Shown in pieces: positions 1 through 10,342 of a stretch of 64,000 nucleotides of DNA. Under the pieces are notes generated by a model. That model was not told the origin of the DNA. It made no database searches and was given only the letters and a program-made list of their open reading frames with translations. This DNA is from Enterobacteriaceae bacterium RIT693. Lineage in GTDB: Bacteria; Pseudomonadota; Gammaproteobacteria; Enterobacterales; Enterobacteriaceae. The position numbers and the translations under genes are program-made. The stretch's first letter is position 1. Each line of letters opens with the position of its first letter. The stretch lies in assembly GCA_009668225.1 (NCBI GenBank), contig WJYK01000003.1, forward strand, positions 392,654-456,653. Reading direction: 5' to 3'.

Positions 1-230
1 CGGGCGTAGCAGCACACCACGTCGCCTACGGCCACCGGCTTCAGGAAGGTCATGCCGTCCACGCGCACGGTCACGACGCGGCCATGAGCGATCTCTTTGG
101 CCTGAATGGCGCCGCCCATATCCATCTGCGACATCAGCCAGCCGCCAAAAATATCGCCGTTGGCGTTGGTGTCCGCTGGCATTGCCAGGGTGCGCAGCAC
201 TAATTCACCTTGCGGTAATTCGTTCGGCAT
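1..230 (-). CDS. yciA: Acyl-CoA thioesterase YciA (3' part beyond window)
   Basis: This is the N-terminal 76 or so codons of a hotdog-fold acyl-CoA thioester hydrolase that cleaves a broad range of acyl-CoAs in the cytoplasm. The reading starts [18 protein letters not shown] and contains the family signature NANGDIFGGWLMSQMD, which holds the catalytic Asp region, followed by GRVVTVRVDGMTF. The ATG at 230-228 overlaps the stop of yciB by one base (TAATG), so the two are probably translationally coupled. The C-terminal half lies left of base 1. Identity rests on recalled similarity to E. coli YciA. Confidence 0.93.
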   Translation of the reverse strand, partial: MPNELPQGELVLRTLAMPADTNANGDIFGGWLMSQMDMGGAIQAKEIAHGRVVTVRVDGMTFLKPVAVGDVVCCYA

Positions 231-766
231 TACTGCTCTTCCTTTGGCATATGACGGTAGATATAGACGCCGCTCAGCAGGGTAAAGACCAGCGTGATAG
301 CGGTCAGCCCGAAGACTTTAAAGTTAATCCAGATGCTTTCCGGGAGCCAGAACGCCACGTAAATATTCAGCAAACCACAGGCAATGAAGAACAGCGCCCA
401 GGCGATATTAAGGCGAAACCACACGTCGGTCGGCAACGTGATTTCTTTACCCAACATGCTTTGAATCAGCAGCTTGTTCATGCCGAACTGCATAAACAGC
501 AGCGCCGCTGCGAACAGGCCGTAGATCAGCGTGACTTTCCACTTAATGAATTCGGCGTTGTGGAAGTAAATGGTCAGCCCGCCAAAGACGGCAACCATCA
601 CGAAGGTCACCAGCGTGGTTTTCTCCAGCTTGCGGTATTTAATCCAGCTGTAAACCAGCGCGAGGGCGGTGGCGATGATCAGCGCCCAGGTGCCGACAAA
701 AATGTCGTACATCTTGTAGAAGGCAAAGAAGACAATCAGGGGCAGGAAGTCGAGAAACTGCTTCAT
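230..766 (-). CDS. yciB: Inner membrane septation protein YciB (IspZ family)
   Basis: A 178-residue polytopic inner-membrane protein, one residue shorter than the E. coli protein. It starts [10 protein letters not shown] and is made of about five hydrophobic segments, with the conserved [12 protein letters not shown] and [26 protein letters not shown] blocks. The family is linked to cell-envelope integrity and intracellular septation, interacting with elongation and division proteins; no enzymatic activity is established. It sits between yciC and yciA in the same orientation, 59 bp downstream of yciC, as in E. coli. Confidence 0.95.
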   Translation of the reverse strand: MKQFLDFLPLIVFFAFYKMYDIFVGTWALIIATALALVYSWIKYRKLEKTTLVTFVMVAVFGGLTIYFHNAEFIKWKVTLIYGLFAAALLFMQFGMNKLLIQSMLGKEITLPTDVWFRLNIAWALFFIACGLLNIYVAFWLPESIWINFKVFGLTAITLVFTLLSGVYIYRHMPKEEQ

Positions 767-825
767 AATCTGTTCCGTAAAGAGGTGACTCCTGACTATA
801 ACGCGCGGTCAGGAGTCGGGGAAGG

Positions 826-1569
826 TTATTGACGTATCAACATGTACAGGCGGAATAAGTAGATAAGCAGCACGGCAGAAATCAGGTTGCTTATGGTATT
901 CGCAATCACGGCTCCGGCTTCCGGCGACAGCGTGGCAAAGCTTGAGGCCAGCAGCAGTAACGCCGTTTTTGCCGCCAGCCACGCGACGACCGCAGGGGCG
1001 ACAAGGCGCATGTTCGCCCACACCAGCCGCAGGCTGCTGCGCATAGAGCGGAAAATCCCGATTTTATCCTGCACCAGCATTACCGGCGCAAGCGACAGCA
1101 GGATGGCCAGCAGTACGCCCGGCACAACCACAAGCATGATGCCGATTTGCACCAGCAGCGTGGTCAGGAAGATCAGAATGAACATTTTTGGCAGCACCGG
1201 CGCGGAGGCGCCAATCGCGCGCAGGGCGCTAACGCGCTGACCTGCAGAGACGATTTGCATCAGCACCATCATGCTGGCCGCCAGAATGGCGTTGCCAATC
1301 AAGCCTGAAAACGTTGAGGCAGCAGACGCTTTCAGTAACACTTGCTGCTGCTCCAGCGACATATTTTGCACTAAATCAAACAACCCAACGCTACCCGCCA
1401 GGTTATCTCCCTCACTCAAAATCGCCATTTGTTCTTCGTTGGGCGAGAACGCGCGGCCGATTATCACCGAAATTAAGGCGCAAAGTAACGCAATCAGTAA
1501 GATGGTAACAAACTGATTACGAAGAAAATTTCCCGTGTCACGGTATACCGAACCCGCCGTGATAGACAT
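826..1569 (-). CDS. yciC: UPF0259 inner membrane protein YciC
   Basis: A 247-residue multi-pass membrane protein, the same length as E. coli YciC. It starts [20 protein letters not shown] and has about six hydrophobic stretches; the central [17 protein letters not shown] segment is typical of the UPF0259 family. Its function is not established. An AAGGAGAG ribosome site lies just upstream of the ATG (reverse strand, about 1573-1580). It heads the yciC-yciB-yciA group and is divergent from ompW, with a 329-bp region between. Confidence 0.93.
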   Translation of the reverse strand: MSITAGSVYRDTGNFLRNQFVTILLIALLCALISVIIGRAFSPNEEQMAILSEGDNLAGSVGLFDLVQNMSLEQQQVLLKASAASTFSGLIGNAILAASMMVLMQIVSAGQRVSALRAIGASAPVLPKMFILIFLTTLLVQIGIMLVVVPGVLLAILLSLAPVMLVQDKIGIFRSMRSSLRLVWANMRLVAPAVVAWLAAKTALLLLASSFATLSPEAGAVIANTISNLISAVLLIYLFRLYMLIRQ

Positions 1570-1898
1570 GCACTCTCCTTGGTGTTGCTAACGGTTATCA
1601 ATCTGCGGGCAATTGTACCCTGGATGTAGGCGCCGTGGCACCACAAAGACTTTCACTAAGCGGTTGAATTGTGTCGATTAGCTTGCAGGTCGTACAAATA
1701 TGACAAAAATTTACGAAAGCTGATAATTCAATAAAATTGATCTGATTTCACTTTGTTGTTTTTCATGGCATCACTAAAAATTAATCCAGATCATTGAATG
1801 TTAAATTAGAGGGCAAAGTGTGATCGGTGTTAGATCACTTTGTACTTCTTTCTAAGTATATTCAGCCCGCTGTTAAAAACCATAACAAGGGAAGGGCT
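1570..1898. promoter_or_regulatory. yciC-ompW divergent intergenic region
   Basis: This is a 329-bp AT-rich region between the divergent genes yciC and ompW. At 1737-1750 it has TTGAT-CTGA-TTTCA, a partial match to the FNR consensus TTGATNNNNATCAA; ompW is known to be anaerobically induced through FNR in E. coli. At 1814-1842 there is a long interrupted inverted repeat, CAAAGTGTGATC...GATCACTTTG. Its half-site spacing (11 rather than 6) does not fit CRP, and the cognate regulator is unknown. Confidence 0.45.
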
Positions 1899-2531
1899 AT
1901 GAAAAAACTCACACTGGCATTACTGGCGATGGGGTGTCTGTCCGGTGCGGCATCGGCGCATGAGGCGGGTGAATTCTTTATGCGCGCGGGTACTGCAACG
2001 GTTCGTCCAACCGCTGGATCGGACGATGTGCTCAAAATGGGTAGCTTTAAGGTCGACAACAACACGCAGATGGGGCTGACCTTCGACTACATGGTCACCG
2101 ACAACATCGGGATCGAGTTACTGGCGGCTACGCCGTTCCGTCACAAGGTTGGCCTTGGTCCAACCGGCGATCTGGCGACCGTACATCAGCTGCCGCCGAC
2201 GCTGATGGCGCAGTGGTATTTTGGCGATGCGGGTAGCAAAGTGCGTCCTTACGTTGGGGTTGGTGTTAATTACACGACCTTCTTTGATGCCAGTTTCAAC
2301 GACACCGGTAAAAGTGCAGGCCTGAGCGACCTGAAAGTAAAAGATTCCTGGGGCGCGGCGGGTCAGGTCGGGCTGGATTACATGGTGAACGACGACTGGC
2401 TGCTGAACATGTCCGTCTGGTATATGGACATCGACACCGAGGTGAAATTTAAAGCCGCGGGTGAGCAGCAAAATATCAAGACGCGTATCGACCCGTGGGT
2501 GTTTATGTTCTCCGCAGGCTACCGCTTCTGA
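1899..2531 (+). CDS. ompW: Outer membrane protein OmpW
   Basis: A 210-residue eight-stranded outer-membrane beta-barrel with a hydrophobic channel, a receptor for colicin S4 in E. coli and responsive to anaerobiosis and stress. The ATG at 1899 follows an AAGGGAAGGG ribosome site and starts a clear signal peptide (MKKLTLALLAMGCLSGAASA, cleaved before HEAGEFF). The conserved RAGTATVRP block follows, and the protein ends in the OMP signature FSAGYRF with terminal Phe. An in-frame upstream ATG at 1827 would add a non-signal extension and is not favoured. A strong hairpin terminator follows. Confidence 0.96.
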   Translation: MKKLTLALLAMGCLSGAASAHEAGEFFMRAGTATVRPTAGSDDVLKMGSFKVDNNTQMGLTFDYMVTDNIGIELLAATPFRHKVGLGPTGDLATVHQLPPTLMAQWYFGDAGSKVRPYVGVGVNYTTFFDASFNDTGKSAGLSDLKVKDSWGAAGQVGLDYMVNDDWLLNMSVWYMDIDTEVKFKAAGEQQNIKTRIDPWVFMFSAGYRF

Positions 2532-2543
2532 TAGCCTGAAACA

Positions 2544-2570
2544 AAACTGGCCGCCTGGCGGCCAGTTTGG
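2544..2570. terminator. Terminator between ompW and hydrolase gene
   Basis: Perfect 11-bp stem AAACTGGCCGC / GCGGCCAGTTT with a 3-base loop at 2555-2557. It lies directly after ompW and just before the end of the convergent hydrolase gene, so it could serve both strands, although the U-tract is short. Confidence 0.75.
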
Positions 2571-2580
2571 ATGTATAAAA

Positions 2581-3459
2581 TCAGTTATCCAGGAAGTTAA
2601 CGATCGCGTCGTTAAATTCCTTTGGTGCCTGAATAAAGGCAAAGTGGCTGCTGTTTGGCAGAATCAACAGACCTGCGCCCGGAATCGTTTTTGCAATGTA
2701 CTCAAGGTGATCGCGCACGATAGCTTCGTCATGATCGCCATCCACAATCAGAATCGGCGTTTTAATTTTCTGTAGATCAGCATCACTCCAGTTTGGCTGT
2801 GAGGCCCACATGTGGCTTATTTGCTCCACAAACGCATCATATTCTTTCGGCGTTTTAGACAACTTTTTATATTCATCTCCCGCCCGTTTGATATAAGCCC
2901 CGAAGACCGGATCGTTCTCAACGCCTGGCCTTACGCCGATGGTTTTGGTGTTAGGCGCGAAGGAAAAGACTTTGTTGACGCGATCCGGATGGCGTATCGC
3001 CATATCAATACCGATGATGCCGCCGTCGCTCCACCCAACGATATCCGCCTTTTTCAGCTTTAAATGATCCATAAGGGCGAGGATGTCATCGGTCATTAAA
3101 TCGTAACCGTATTCCTGGCTGTTGCGGGTGCTGCGCCCGTGCCCCCGGCTATCTACAATAATGACCTGGTGGTTTTTCGCTAACACGGGGATTTGTTTAC
3201 CCCAATAGTCCGAGTTAGCGAGACCGCCGTGGACCAGGATAACCGGAGAGCCGTGGCCAAGTATGCCGTAATAGAGTTTGATGCCGTTGACATCCGCGTA
3301 GGCCGATTTAATGCCAGCCACAGGAGCGGGCGTAGCGGGTAAGTGCTGCCAGCGCGATTCCCAGGTAATTTGATTAGGCGTTTGAGCAGCCTGAGCATCT
3401 GGCAATATGCCGGTAGTGAGAGAAAGCAGTCCTGCGAGAAATGTTATCGTTTTTTTCAT
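2581..3459 (-). CDS. Exported alpha/beta-fold hydrolase
   Basis: A hydrolase of about 292 residues with an N-terminal signal sequence starting at the ATG at 3459 (MKKTITFLAGLLSLTTG, then a small-residue site DAQA/AQ), so probably periplasmic. An ATG four codons upstream (3471) is also possible. It has the full alpha/beta-hydrolase core: the HGG oxyanion motif (ILVHGGLANSDYWG), the GRS strand DSRGHGRST, nucleophile elbow GWSDGG (Ser), acid DGDHDEA (Asp) and SSHFAF (His). The catalytic triad is therefore intact; the substrate cannot be told. It sits alone between ompW and trpA, where E. coli K-12 has other genes, and looks like an accessory insertion. Confidence 0.85.
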   Translation of the reverse strand: MKKTITFLAGLLSLTTGILPDAQAAQTPNQITWESRWQHLPATPAPVAGIKSAYADVNGIKLYYGILGHGSPVILVHGGLANSDYWGKQIPVLAKNHQVIIVDSRGHGRSTRNSQEYGYDLMTDDILALMDHLKLKKADIVGWSDGGIIGIDMAIRHPDRVNKVFSFAPNTKTIGVRPGVENDPVFGAYIKRAGDEYKKLSKTPKEYDAFVEQISHMWASQPNWSDADLQKIKTPILIVDGDHDEAIVRDHLEYIAKTIPGAGLLILPNSSHFAFIQAPKEFNDAIVNFLDN

Positions 3460-3685
3460 CTGATCTACCATCTTAGGTTCTGAGTTGTTGTGGTGACTTC
3501 AGGTTTGCCTGCATCTGTGCGCAAGTTGCATCGCCGAAGCAGGAAGAGAATAAAGATAAATTACTCCAGAAATCCTCATCAAAAATTCACATTTTTGTGA
3601 TTTTCAAATGCGGTAAATAGCTAAGGTCTCAAAAGGAGTGCTGCGTGAGGAAATTTCAGAGAATTTTTAATGGAGAGAAAACGAT

Positions 3686-3709
3686 AAGGCCGGGTCTCCC
3701 CGGCCTTTT
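3686..3709. terminator. Hairpin terminator downstream of trpA
   Basis: Stem AAGGCCGGG / CCCGGCCTT (3686-3694 with 3699-3707) and a 4-base loop, starting 8 bp past the trpA stop. On the minus strand the following U-tract is interrupted (ATCGTTTT), so this may be only a partly efficient trp operon terminator. Confidence 0.65.
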
Positions 3710-3714
3710 AATGC

Positions 3715-4521
3715 TTAACCGCGCGTTGCGGCTTTCATATTTTGTACAAAACGCTTCAGCTCGCTGAGCATCACGTCCGGCTGTGCCAGGTTCTTCTCGA
3801 TGATTTTCACCACCGCAGACCCAGAGATTGCGCCCGCCGCCCCGGCGGCTATGGCATCGCGTACCTGAGAAGGTTCAGAGATACCAAAGCCTTGCAGAGA
3901 CGGAGCGGCATGGTACTCGCTCAGCTTCTCAATCAGGTGGTTCAGCGGCAGCTGAGCGCGCGTTTCCGTGCCGGTAACGCCTGCGCGGGACAGCAGATAA
4001 GTATAACCTCTGCCATGGGACGAAATTTCACGCAGCAGCGCGTCGTCGGCGTTTGGCGGGCAGATGAAGATAGGCGCTACACCGTGACGCAGCGCTGCAT
4101 TACGGAACGCTGCGGACTCTTCAACCGGCACGTCGGCAACCAGCACTGAATCCACACCTACTTTAGCGCACAACGCGTAGAACTCGTCGATGCCGCGGTT
4201 AAACACCAGATTGGCATACATCAGCAGGCCGATTGGAATTTCCGGGTATTTTTTGCGGACAGCCGTGAGCATTTCAAAGCACTGGGTTGGCGTTACGTCA
4301 GAGGCGAAAGCACGCAGCGCTGCACCTTGAATGGTTGGGCCATCTGCCAACGGATCGGAGAACGGGATCCCTAATTCCAGCGCATCCGCACCGCCTTCAA
4401 TCAGCGCGTCGATAATTTTCAGCGAGAGTTCAGGATTCGGATCGCCCAGCGTCACAAAGGGAACGAATGCGCCTTCCTTGCGTGCCTGCAGCTGCTCAAA
4501 AAGATGATGATAACGTTCCAT
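3715..4521 (-). CDS. trpA: Tryptophan synthase alpha chain
   Basis: A 268-residue TIM barrel that splits indole-3-glycerol phosphate into indole and glyceraldehyde-3-phosphate and passes indole through the tunnel to TrpB. It starts [31 protein letters not shown]. The catalytic Glu lies in [41 protein letters not shown], which also carries the catalytic Asp. The phosphate-binding [11 protein letters not shown] is present near the C-terminus. Its ATG overlaps the trpB stop by one base (TAATG), so expression should be coupled. It is the last gene of the trp operon. Confidence 0.98.
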   Translation of the reverse strand: MERYHHLFEQLQARKEGAFVPFVTLGDPNPELSLKIIDALIEGGADALELGIPFSDPLADGPTIQGAALRAFASDVTPTQCFEMLTAVRKKYPEIPIGLLMYANLVFNRGIDEFYALCAKVGVDSVLVADVPVEESAAFRNAALRHGVAPIFICPPNADDALLREISSHGRGYTYLLSRAGVTGTETRAQLPLNHLIEKLSEYHAAPSLQGFGISEPSQVRDAIAAGAAGAISGSAVVKIIEKNLAQPDVMLSELKRFVQNMKAATRG

Positions 4522-5711
4522 TACATTTCCCCTCGTGCTTTCAAAATATCGTGGACGGTGAAGATGTCTTTGTCGCCGCGGCCAGAGAGGTTCACTACCA
4601 ACAGCTGCTCTTTTTCAGGGTTCTCGCGGATCATTTTCAACGCATGGGCGAGGGCGTGGGAGGACTCCAGCGCAGGAATAATCCCTTCGCTGCGGCACAG
4701 CGTTTTAAAGGCGTCCAGCGCTTCGTCATCGGTGATGGACACGTAATCGGCGCGACCGGTACTGTTCAGATGAGCGTGCTGCGGCCCAACGGACGGGAAG
4801 TCCAGCCCGGCAGAAATAGAGTAAGACTCTTCAATCTGGCCTTCGTCGGTTTGCATCATCGGCGACTTCATGCCGAAGTAAATGCCCACGCGGCCGTGCT
4901 TCAGCGGCGCGCCATGTTCGCCGGTTTCGATCCCATGCCCGGCAGGCTCTACGCCAATCAGGCCAACGCTGGTTTCGTCGATAAAGTCAGCAAACATGCC
5001 GATGGCGTTGGAGCCGCCGCCCACACAGGCGATCACCGCGTCAGGCAGGCGACCTTCTTTTTCCAGAATCTGCGCTTTGGTTTCTTCGCCGATCATGCGC
5101 TGGAACTCACGGACAATGGTTGGGAACGGGTGCGGGCCGGCAGCGGTACCGAGCATGTAGTGCGCGGTGTCATAGCTTGCAGACCAGTCGCGCAACGCCT
5201 CGTTACAGGCATCTTTCAGGGTGGCTGAACCGCTGTGTACCGGAATCACTTCGGCACCCATCAGGCGCATGCGGAAGACGTTTGGCGACTGGCGATCAAC
5301 GTCTTTGGCCCCCATATAAATGCGGCATTTCAGGCCGAGCAGGGCGCTGGCGAGGGCAGAGGCTACGCCGTGCTGACCCGCGCCGGTTTCAGCGATGATT
5401 TCGGTTTTGCCCATGCGTTTGGCGAGCAGGGCCTGGCCCAGTACCTGGTTGGTTTTGTGCGCGCCGCCGTGAAGCAGATCTTCACGCTTAAGGTAAAGCG
5501 TAGTGTTGGTGCCAGCTGTCAGATTGCGGCATTTAGTCAGGGCGGTTGGGCGACCCGCGTAGTTCTTCAGCAGGTCGGTAAACTCTGCCTGGAACTCAGC
5601 ATCGCTTTGCGCCGCCACGAAGGCTTCTTCAAGCTGGCGCAGCGCAGGCATCAGGATCTGCGGCACATACATGCCGCCAAATTCACCAAAATAAGGGTTC
5701 AGTAAAGTCAT
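4521..5711 (-). CDS. trpB: Tryptophan synthase beta chain
   Basis: A 396-residue PLP enzyme that condenses indole with serine to give tryptophan. The PLP lysine is in [15 protein letters not shown], the substrate carboxylate site is in [12 protein letters not shown], and the phosphate-cup GGGSNAIG is present ([12 protein letters not shown]). The start is [18 protein letters not shown]. Length is one residue less than E. coli. It follows trpCF by 12 bp and overlaps trpA by one base. No damage to any catalytic motif is seen. Confidence 0.98.
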   Translation of the reverse strand: MTLLNPYFGEFGGMYVPQILMPALRQLEEAFVAAQSDAEFQAEFTDLLKNYAGRPTALTKCRNLTAGTNTTLYLKREDLLHGGAHKTNQVLGQALLAKRMGKTEIIAETGAGQHGVASALASALLGLKCRIYMGAKDVDRQSPNVFRMRLMGAEVIPVHSGSATLKDACNEALRDWSASYDTAHYMLGTAAGPHPFPTIVREFQRMIGEETKAQILEKEGRLPDAVIACVGGGSNAIGMFADFIDETSVGLIGVEPAGHGIETGEHGAPLKHGRVGIYFGMKSPMMQTDEGQIEESYSISAGLDFPSVGPQHAHLNSTGRADYVSITDDEALDAFKTLCRSEGIIPALESSHALAHALKMIRENPEKEQLLVVNLSGRGDKDIFTVHDILKARGEM

Positions 5712-5723
5712 GGTATCTCTTCC

Positions 5724-7085
5724 TTAGTAAGCCCGCAGGGTCCGGAAGACCGCAGCCAGCTTGTTAGCATCTTTTATTCCCGGCGCGCTTTCCACGCCAG
5801 AGTTGAAATCCAGTCCTGCGCAGCCGGCTTTTGCCGCTTCCACGCAGTTATCCGCTCCGAGGCCGCCTGCCAGAATCACGTTTTCCAGCTTTTGTCCGGC
5901 TAACAGTCGCCAGTCGAAGCTTTGCCCGGTGCCGCCCTGGCCGTTATCGAAGACGTACTTATCCACGTGTTGTAGATTACGCTCCGGCAGCGAGTCAGCC
6001 ACGCTCAACGCCTTCCAGATTTGCGTTTTCTCCGGCAACAGCGCCCGCAGCTCAGTTATGTATTCCTGATTTTCAGCGCCGTGGAGCTGAATCGCGCTAA
6101 GTGTGAATTTCTCTGCTTTCGCCACGACTTCGGCTACCGGCGTGTTTCTGAATACGCCCACGTAGCGAAGCGGGGCGGCGGCAATCACCGCGGCGGCTTT
6201 ATCATCGGTGACAAAGCGAGGTGAAGCGGGCACGAAGATCAGTCCACCGTAAATAGCCCCGGCTTCCTGAGCGGCGCGGGCATCTTCGCCACGCGTCAGG
6301 CCGCAGACTTTGTTCTCCCCGAGCAGCACGCGGCGTACCGCTGCGTTCAGGTCATCCTCACTCATCAACGCAGAGCCAATCAGGAAGCCGTTCGCGTAGT
6401 GGCTAAGTTCGCGAACCTGAGCGTAATTATTGATGCCAGATTCGCTGATAACCGTCACGCCGTGGGTCAGGCGCGGCGCCAGCTGACGAGTGCGATCCAG
6501 ATCGATAGACAGGTCGCGCAGGTCGCGGTTGTTGATGCCGACCACTTTGGCGCCGAGCTCGATGGCCCGCTCCAGCTCTTCTTCGTTACTGACTTCGGTC
6601 AGCACGCCCATGTTCAAGCTGTGGGCCACTGCGGCCAGCTGGCGATACTGTTCATCGTCCAGCACAGAGAGCATCAGCAGGCAGGCATCTGCCTGGTAAA
6701 AACGCGCCAGATGAATCTGATAGGCGTCGATAATAAAGTCTTTGCACAGTACCGGCTGGCTGACAATCCCGCTCACAATGGGCAGAAAATCGAAGCTGCC
6801 CTGGAAGTATTTCTCGTCGGTCAGCACCGACACCGCAGAAGCATAATGCTTATATACTCCGGCAATTCGAGCCGGATCGAAATCGTCGCGGATAACCCCT
6901 TTAGACGGGGACGCTTTTTTGCATTCAAGAATGAACACGGTACGCGCGCCCTGCAGCGCGTGATAGAAGTTGCGCGTGGTCGGTACGATGTCATTCTGGA
7001 AGCTCGCCAGCGGCTGCTGCTGTTTGCGGGCTTCAACCCACAATGCTTTGTCAGCCACGATGCGGTTTAATACGGTCTCCTGCAT
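5724..7085 (-). CDS. trpC: Bifunctional IGP synthase / PRA isomerase TrpC(F)
   Basis: A 453-residue fusion of two TIM barrels. The N-terminal half (about 1-255) is indole-3-glycerol-phosphate synthase, with ECKKASPSKGVI, the CKDFIIDAYQI block and SESGI. The C-terminal half (about 256-453) is phosphoribosylanthranilate isomerase, with KVCGLTR, QLHG and the LAGGLGADN phosphate site. The fusion is the usual enterobacterial arrangement. It starts 4 bp after the trpGD stop, so the two are likely co-translated. Confidence 0.98.
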   Translation of the reverse strand: MQETVLNRIVADKALWVEARKQQQPLASFQNDIVPTTRNFYHALQGARTVFILECKKASPSKGVIRDDFDPARIAGVYKHYASAVSVLTDEKYFQGSFDFLPIVSGIVSQPVLCKDFIIDAYQIHLARFYQADACLLMLSVLDDEQYRQLAAVAHSLNMGVLTEVSNEEELERAIELGAKVVGINNRDLRDLSIDLDRTRQLAPRLTHGVTVISESGINNYAQVRELSHYANGFLIGSALMSEDDLNAAVRRVLLGENKVCGLTRGEDARAAQEAGAIYGGLIFVPASPRFVTDDKAAAVIAAAPLRYVGVFRNTPVAEVVAKAEKFTLSAIQLHGAENQEYITELRALLPEKTQIWKALSVADSLPERNLQHVDKYVFDNGQGGTGQSFDWRLLAGQKLENVILAGGLGADNCVEAAKAGCAGLDFNSGVESAPGIKDANKLAAVFRTLRAY

Positions 7086-7089
7086 GGCC

Positions 7090-8685
7090 TTATCCTCTCC
7101 CCGCGAGCGCGGTCACGCGGTCGTATGCAGCACCGCTACGTAATACATCCAGCACTTTCTGTGCGTTAGCTTTTAAATCTTCATGGCCGTGCAGTCGCAT
7201 CAGCATTGCCACATTCGCGGCGACCGCAGACTCATGTGCTGTTTCGCCTTTACCTTGTAGCAGGCGGGTAAGAATGTCACGGTTTTCTTCCGGTGTACCG
7301 CCCGCCAATGCTTCCTGGTGGTAGGCAGGCAGGTCGAAATCGGCGGCGGTCAGTTGATAGCTTTTGATTTCGCCATGGTTCAGTTCGGCAACCAGCGTCG
7401 GCGCGTGAAGCGATACTTCATCCATGCCGCCGCTGTGAACCACTGCCGCACGCTTGTAGCCGAGGACGCGCAGGGTTTCAGCAATCGGTAGCACCAGTTC
7501 AGGACTGTAGACGCCGATCAGCGCCAGCGGCGGGTGTGCCGGGTTAATCAGCGGCCCCAGCACGTTGAACAGGGTGCGCGTTTTCAGCTGCTGGCGAACC
7601 GGCATCGCGTGGCGGAAACCCGTGTGATACTTAGGCGCAAACAGGAAGCAGACGCCCAGCTCGTCCAGCGCTTTGCGGGAGGCATCGGCGTTCATCTCAA
7701 GGTTGATGCCAAATGCCGCCAGCAGATCCGATGAACCGGACTTGCTGGACACACTACGGTTGCCGTGCTTGGCGACCTTCAGCCCTACCGCTGCGGCGAC
7801 AAAGGCGCTGGCGGTGGAGATATTAATGCTGTTGCTGCCGTCGCCGCCGGTACCGACGATGTCGGCAAACTCGTAGCTCGGGCTTGGGAACGGCGCGGCG
7901 TGTTCGAGCAGGGCGGAAGCGGCCCCGGCGATTTCGTTCGGATGTTCGCCGCGCACCTTCATGCTGACCAGCGCGGCCGCCAGCTGTTCTGGCTTCAACT
8001 CACCGCGAACAATGGCGGAAAACAGCTGGTGGCTCTCTTCACGGCTCAGAGTTTGCGCCTGGTAAAGTTTGTCGAGGGTCGGCTGCAGCGTATTGGCCTG
8101 CTTCAGCTTCAGCAGCGCCCAGTCGAGCGTCTGCTCAAGCAGGCGAGCCCCGTGGCTGGTCAGGATGGATTCCGGGTGGAACTGGAAGCCAACAACCCGG
8201 TCAGCCTCATGACGAACCGCCATCACCATACCGTCGAAATGCGCGTTGATGGTCAGCCCGGCAGGAATATTGCTGCCGACCAGCGAGTGATAACGCGCCA
8301 CCGGCAGCGGGTTAGGCAGCCCGGTAAACATCGCTTCGCCGTCGTGGGAAATAGAAGACGCTTTACCGTGCAGGATTTCTCCGGCCTGGCCAACGTAGCC
8401 GCCGTAAGCTTCAACGATGGCCTGGTGGCCCAGGCAGATACCGATAATCGGCAGCTTGCCGCGCATGCGGGTCAGCAATTCAGGCATACAACCCGCTTCG
8501 CTTGGTGCCCCGGGGCCTGGTGAAAGCATCAGTACCGGGTTATCCATGGTGGCCAGACGTTCAATTAAGGTCTGCGCCGGAACATGGTTACGGTAAATCA
8601 CCACGTTGTGGCCGCTCGCGCGGAGCTGGTCTGCCAGGTTATAGGTGAATGAGTCGATATTATCGAGCAGCAGAATGTCAGCCAT
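7090..8685 (-). CDS. trpD: Anthranilate synthase component II / anthranilate phosphoribosyltransferase TrpGD
   Basis: A 531-residue fusion. Residues 1-195 form the class-I glutamine amidotransferase (TrpG), with the oxyanion motif [11 protein letters not shown], nucleophile Cys in [11 protein letters not shown] and the distal His/Glu in [13 protein letters not shown]. From about residue 200 on it is TrpD, with PRPP-binding [17 protein letters not shown] and [17 protein letters not shown]. The ATG overlaps the trpE stop by one base (TAATG), which ties stoichiometry of the two anthranilate synthase subunits. Fusion is standard for enteric bacteria. Confidence 0.98.
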   Translation of the reverse strand: MADILLLDNIDSFTYNLADQLRASGHNVVIYRNHVPAQTLIERLATMDNPVLMLSPGPGAPSEAGCMPELLTRMRGKLPIIGICLGHQAIVEAYGGYVGQAGEILHGKASSISHDGEAMFTGLPNPLPVARYHSLVGSNIPAGLTINAHFDGMVMAVRHEADRVVGFQFHPESILTSHGARLLEQTLDWALLKLKQANTLQPTLDKLYQAQTLSREESHQLFSAIVRGELKPEQLAAALVSMKVRGEHPNEIAGAASALLEHAAPFPSPSYEFADIVGTGGDGSNSINISTASAFVAAAVGLKVAKHGNRSVSSKSGSSDLLAAFGINLEMNADASRKALDELGVCFLFAPKYHTGFRHAMPVRQQLKTRTLFNVLGPLINPAHPPLALIGVYSPELVLPIAETLRVLGYKRAAVVHSGGMDEVSLHAPTLVAELNHGEIKSYQLTAADFDLPAYHQEALAGGTPEENRDILTRLLQGKGETAHESAVAANVAMLMRLHGHEDLKANAQKVLDVLRSGAAYDRVTALAGRG

Positions 8686-10247
8686 TAGAAAGTCTCCTTC
8701 GCGTGATGCGCGGTAGCAATTGCGCGCAAAACGGCGCGGGCTTTGTTGCGGGTTTCGTCGGCTTCTGACTGCGGGTCTGAATCCAGGACAACACCGGCAC
8801 CTGCCTGAACGGTGGCGATTCCGTCTTCAACATAGGCAGAGCGGATAACGATGCAGGTATCGAGGTCCCCGTGGGCGGTGAAATAACCCACTGCGCCGCC
8901 GTAGCTGCCGCGGCGAACGCCTTCGGCACCGGCAATCAGCTGCATCGCACGTACTTTAGGTGCGCCGCTCAGGGTGCCCATATTCATGCAGGCGCGATAG
9001 GCGTGCAGCACGTCAAGGTCATGATGCAGCTCGCCAACGACGCGGGAGACCAGGTGCATCACAAAGGAATAACGGTCTACTTTAGTTAAATCAGCCACGT
9101 AGCGGCTACCCGGCGTACAGATGCGGGCCAGGTCGTTACGCGCCAGGTCAACCAGCATCAAGTGCTCTGAGAGCTCTTTATGATCGGTGCGCATTTCCAG
9201 CTCGATGCGGCTGTCCAGATCGCGGTCCAGCGAACCGTCGGCGCGGCGGCCGCGAGGGCGGGTTCCGGCAATCGGGTAGATCTCGATCTGGCGGTTGGTG
9301 GCGTCGTATTTCAGCGAGCTTTCCGGAGAAGCCCCGAACAGCGTGAAATCGTTATCCTGCATAAAGAACATGTACGGGCTTGGGTTGCTCTTTTTCAGCG
9401 TCTGATAGGCGGCCAGCGGCGAGGGGCAAGGCAGTGAAAAGCGGCGGGACGGCACCACCTGGAAGATTTCGCCGATGCGGATAGCTTTTTGCATCTGGCG
9501 GACAACCGCGCCAAATTCTTCATCGCTCTGGTTAACGTCACAGCTCATGTGCTCAACCTTCTGTACCGGCAGCGTCGCGGGCTGCTCGCTAATCTGCTGA
9601 CGCAGTTGTTCGGTGCGCTTTAACAGGCGCTGTTTTTCGCTCACGGAAGGCGTAAATAGGCTGGCCTGAATGCAGGTCTGCTTTTTCTGGTGATCGATGG
9701 TTAATAATGTTTCGGCCAGGTAGAAACAGTAATCCGGGCAGCGGTTGTCTTGTTTCAGCTGCGGCAGGTCTTCAAAGCCAGCCACCAGGTCATAAGCGAA
9801 CAGGCCACCGAAGAACATGGCATTACGTTCGTCAGCGGGGACGCTCACCAGTTCCTGCATGATGCGGAAAGCGTCAAAGACCGACAGCGAGCACAGGCGC
9901 GCATCTTCATCTAATAACGCACTGACTGGCGGGAAGCGTAAGGTTCGGCCATCGGGGAAATGTTCATTTTCGACGCCCGCCGGTAAAGCCGCATCCAGAA
10001 GCGGCAGTAAAGAGGCGCCGTTAGCTGAGAGAGCCTGTAACGTGACGGTATCGCCCAGGGCGGTAATACGCATTGCGCTATCGACTAACAGCAGGCTTTT
10101 TAAATCGTCTTTGCTGTCGATATCCGCCGACTCCAGCAGCAGGGTTGCCGGACGGGCGCCGCACAGCTGGTGGAAGAGTGCCGTAGGGTTTTCACGGTAG
10201 TCAGCGTTGCTGCTCAGGAGTTCAAGTGCTGGTTTTTGTGTCTGCAT
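8685..10247 (-). CDS. trpE: Anthranilate synthase component I
   Basis: A 520-residue chorismate-utilising enzyme making anthranilate with ammonia from TrpG. The start is taken at the ATG at 10247 ([11 protein letters not shown]), which gives the E. coli length; an in-frame ATG four codons upstream is less likely. The tryptophan feedback site motif [11 protein letters not shown] is intact near residue 40, and the catalytic C-terminal domain has [27 protein letters not shown] and [14 protein letters not shown]. It is the first structural gene after the leader and attenuator, so transcription should fall when charged tRNA-Trp is plentiful. Confidence 0.98.
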   Translation of the reverse strand: MQTQKPALELLSSNADYRENPTALFHQLCGARPATLLLESADIDSKDDLKSLLLVDSAMRITALGDTVTLQALSANGASLLPLLDAALPAGVENEHFPDGRTLRFPPVSALLDEDARLCSLSVFDAFRIMQELVSVPADERNAMFFGGLFAYDLVAGFEDLPQLKQDNRCPDYCFYLAETLLTIDHQKKQTCIQASLFTPSVSEKQRLLKRTEQLRQQISEQPATLPVQKVEHMSCDVNQSDEEFGAVVRQMQKAIRIGEIFQVVPSRRFSLPCPSPLAAYQTLKKSNPSPYMFFMQDNDFTLFGASPESSLKYDATNRQIEIYPIAGTRPRGRRADGSLDRDLDSRIELEMRTDHKELSEHLMLVDLARNDLARICTPGSRYVADLTKVDRYSFVMHLVSRVVGELHHDLDVLHAYRACMNMGTLSGAPKVRAMQLIAGAEGVRRGSYGGAVGYFTAHGDLDTCIVIRSAYVEDGIATVQAGAGVVLDSDPQSEADETRNKARAVLRAIATAHHAKETF

Positions 10248-10268
10248 GTTGGTTCTCAAATTTTGTTC

Positions 10269-10295
10269 AAAAAAAAGCCCGCATCGTTGGCGGGC
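10269..10295 (-). terminator. trp attenuator (3:4 hairpin)
   Basis: On the minus strand GCCCGC-CAACGAT-GCGGGC (10295-10277) is followed by eight U. It lies 47 bp downstream of the trpL stop and 21 bp before trpE. Position and form match the classical trp attenuator. Confidence 0.93.
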
Positions 10296-10342
10296 CTGGT
10301 ATCTGTGCTGTTAAACAGCGTACGCGATCGCACCGCCCGAAT

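Noticed and set aside
1814..1842. CRP binding site upstream of ompW
   Set aside because: TGTGA and TCACT are separated by 11 bases rather than 6, so it does not fit the CRP dimer.
4467..5228. 253-residue plus-strand ORF within trpB
   Set aside because: Fully antisense to a well-conserved trpB; composition and lack of a ribosome site mark it as a shadow frame. The same applies to 39268-39996 opposite rnb and 7765-8523 opposite trpGD.
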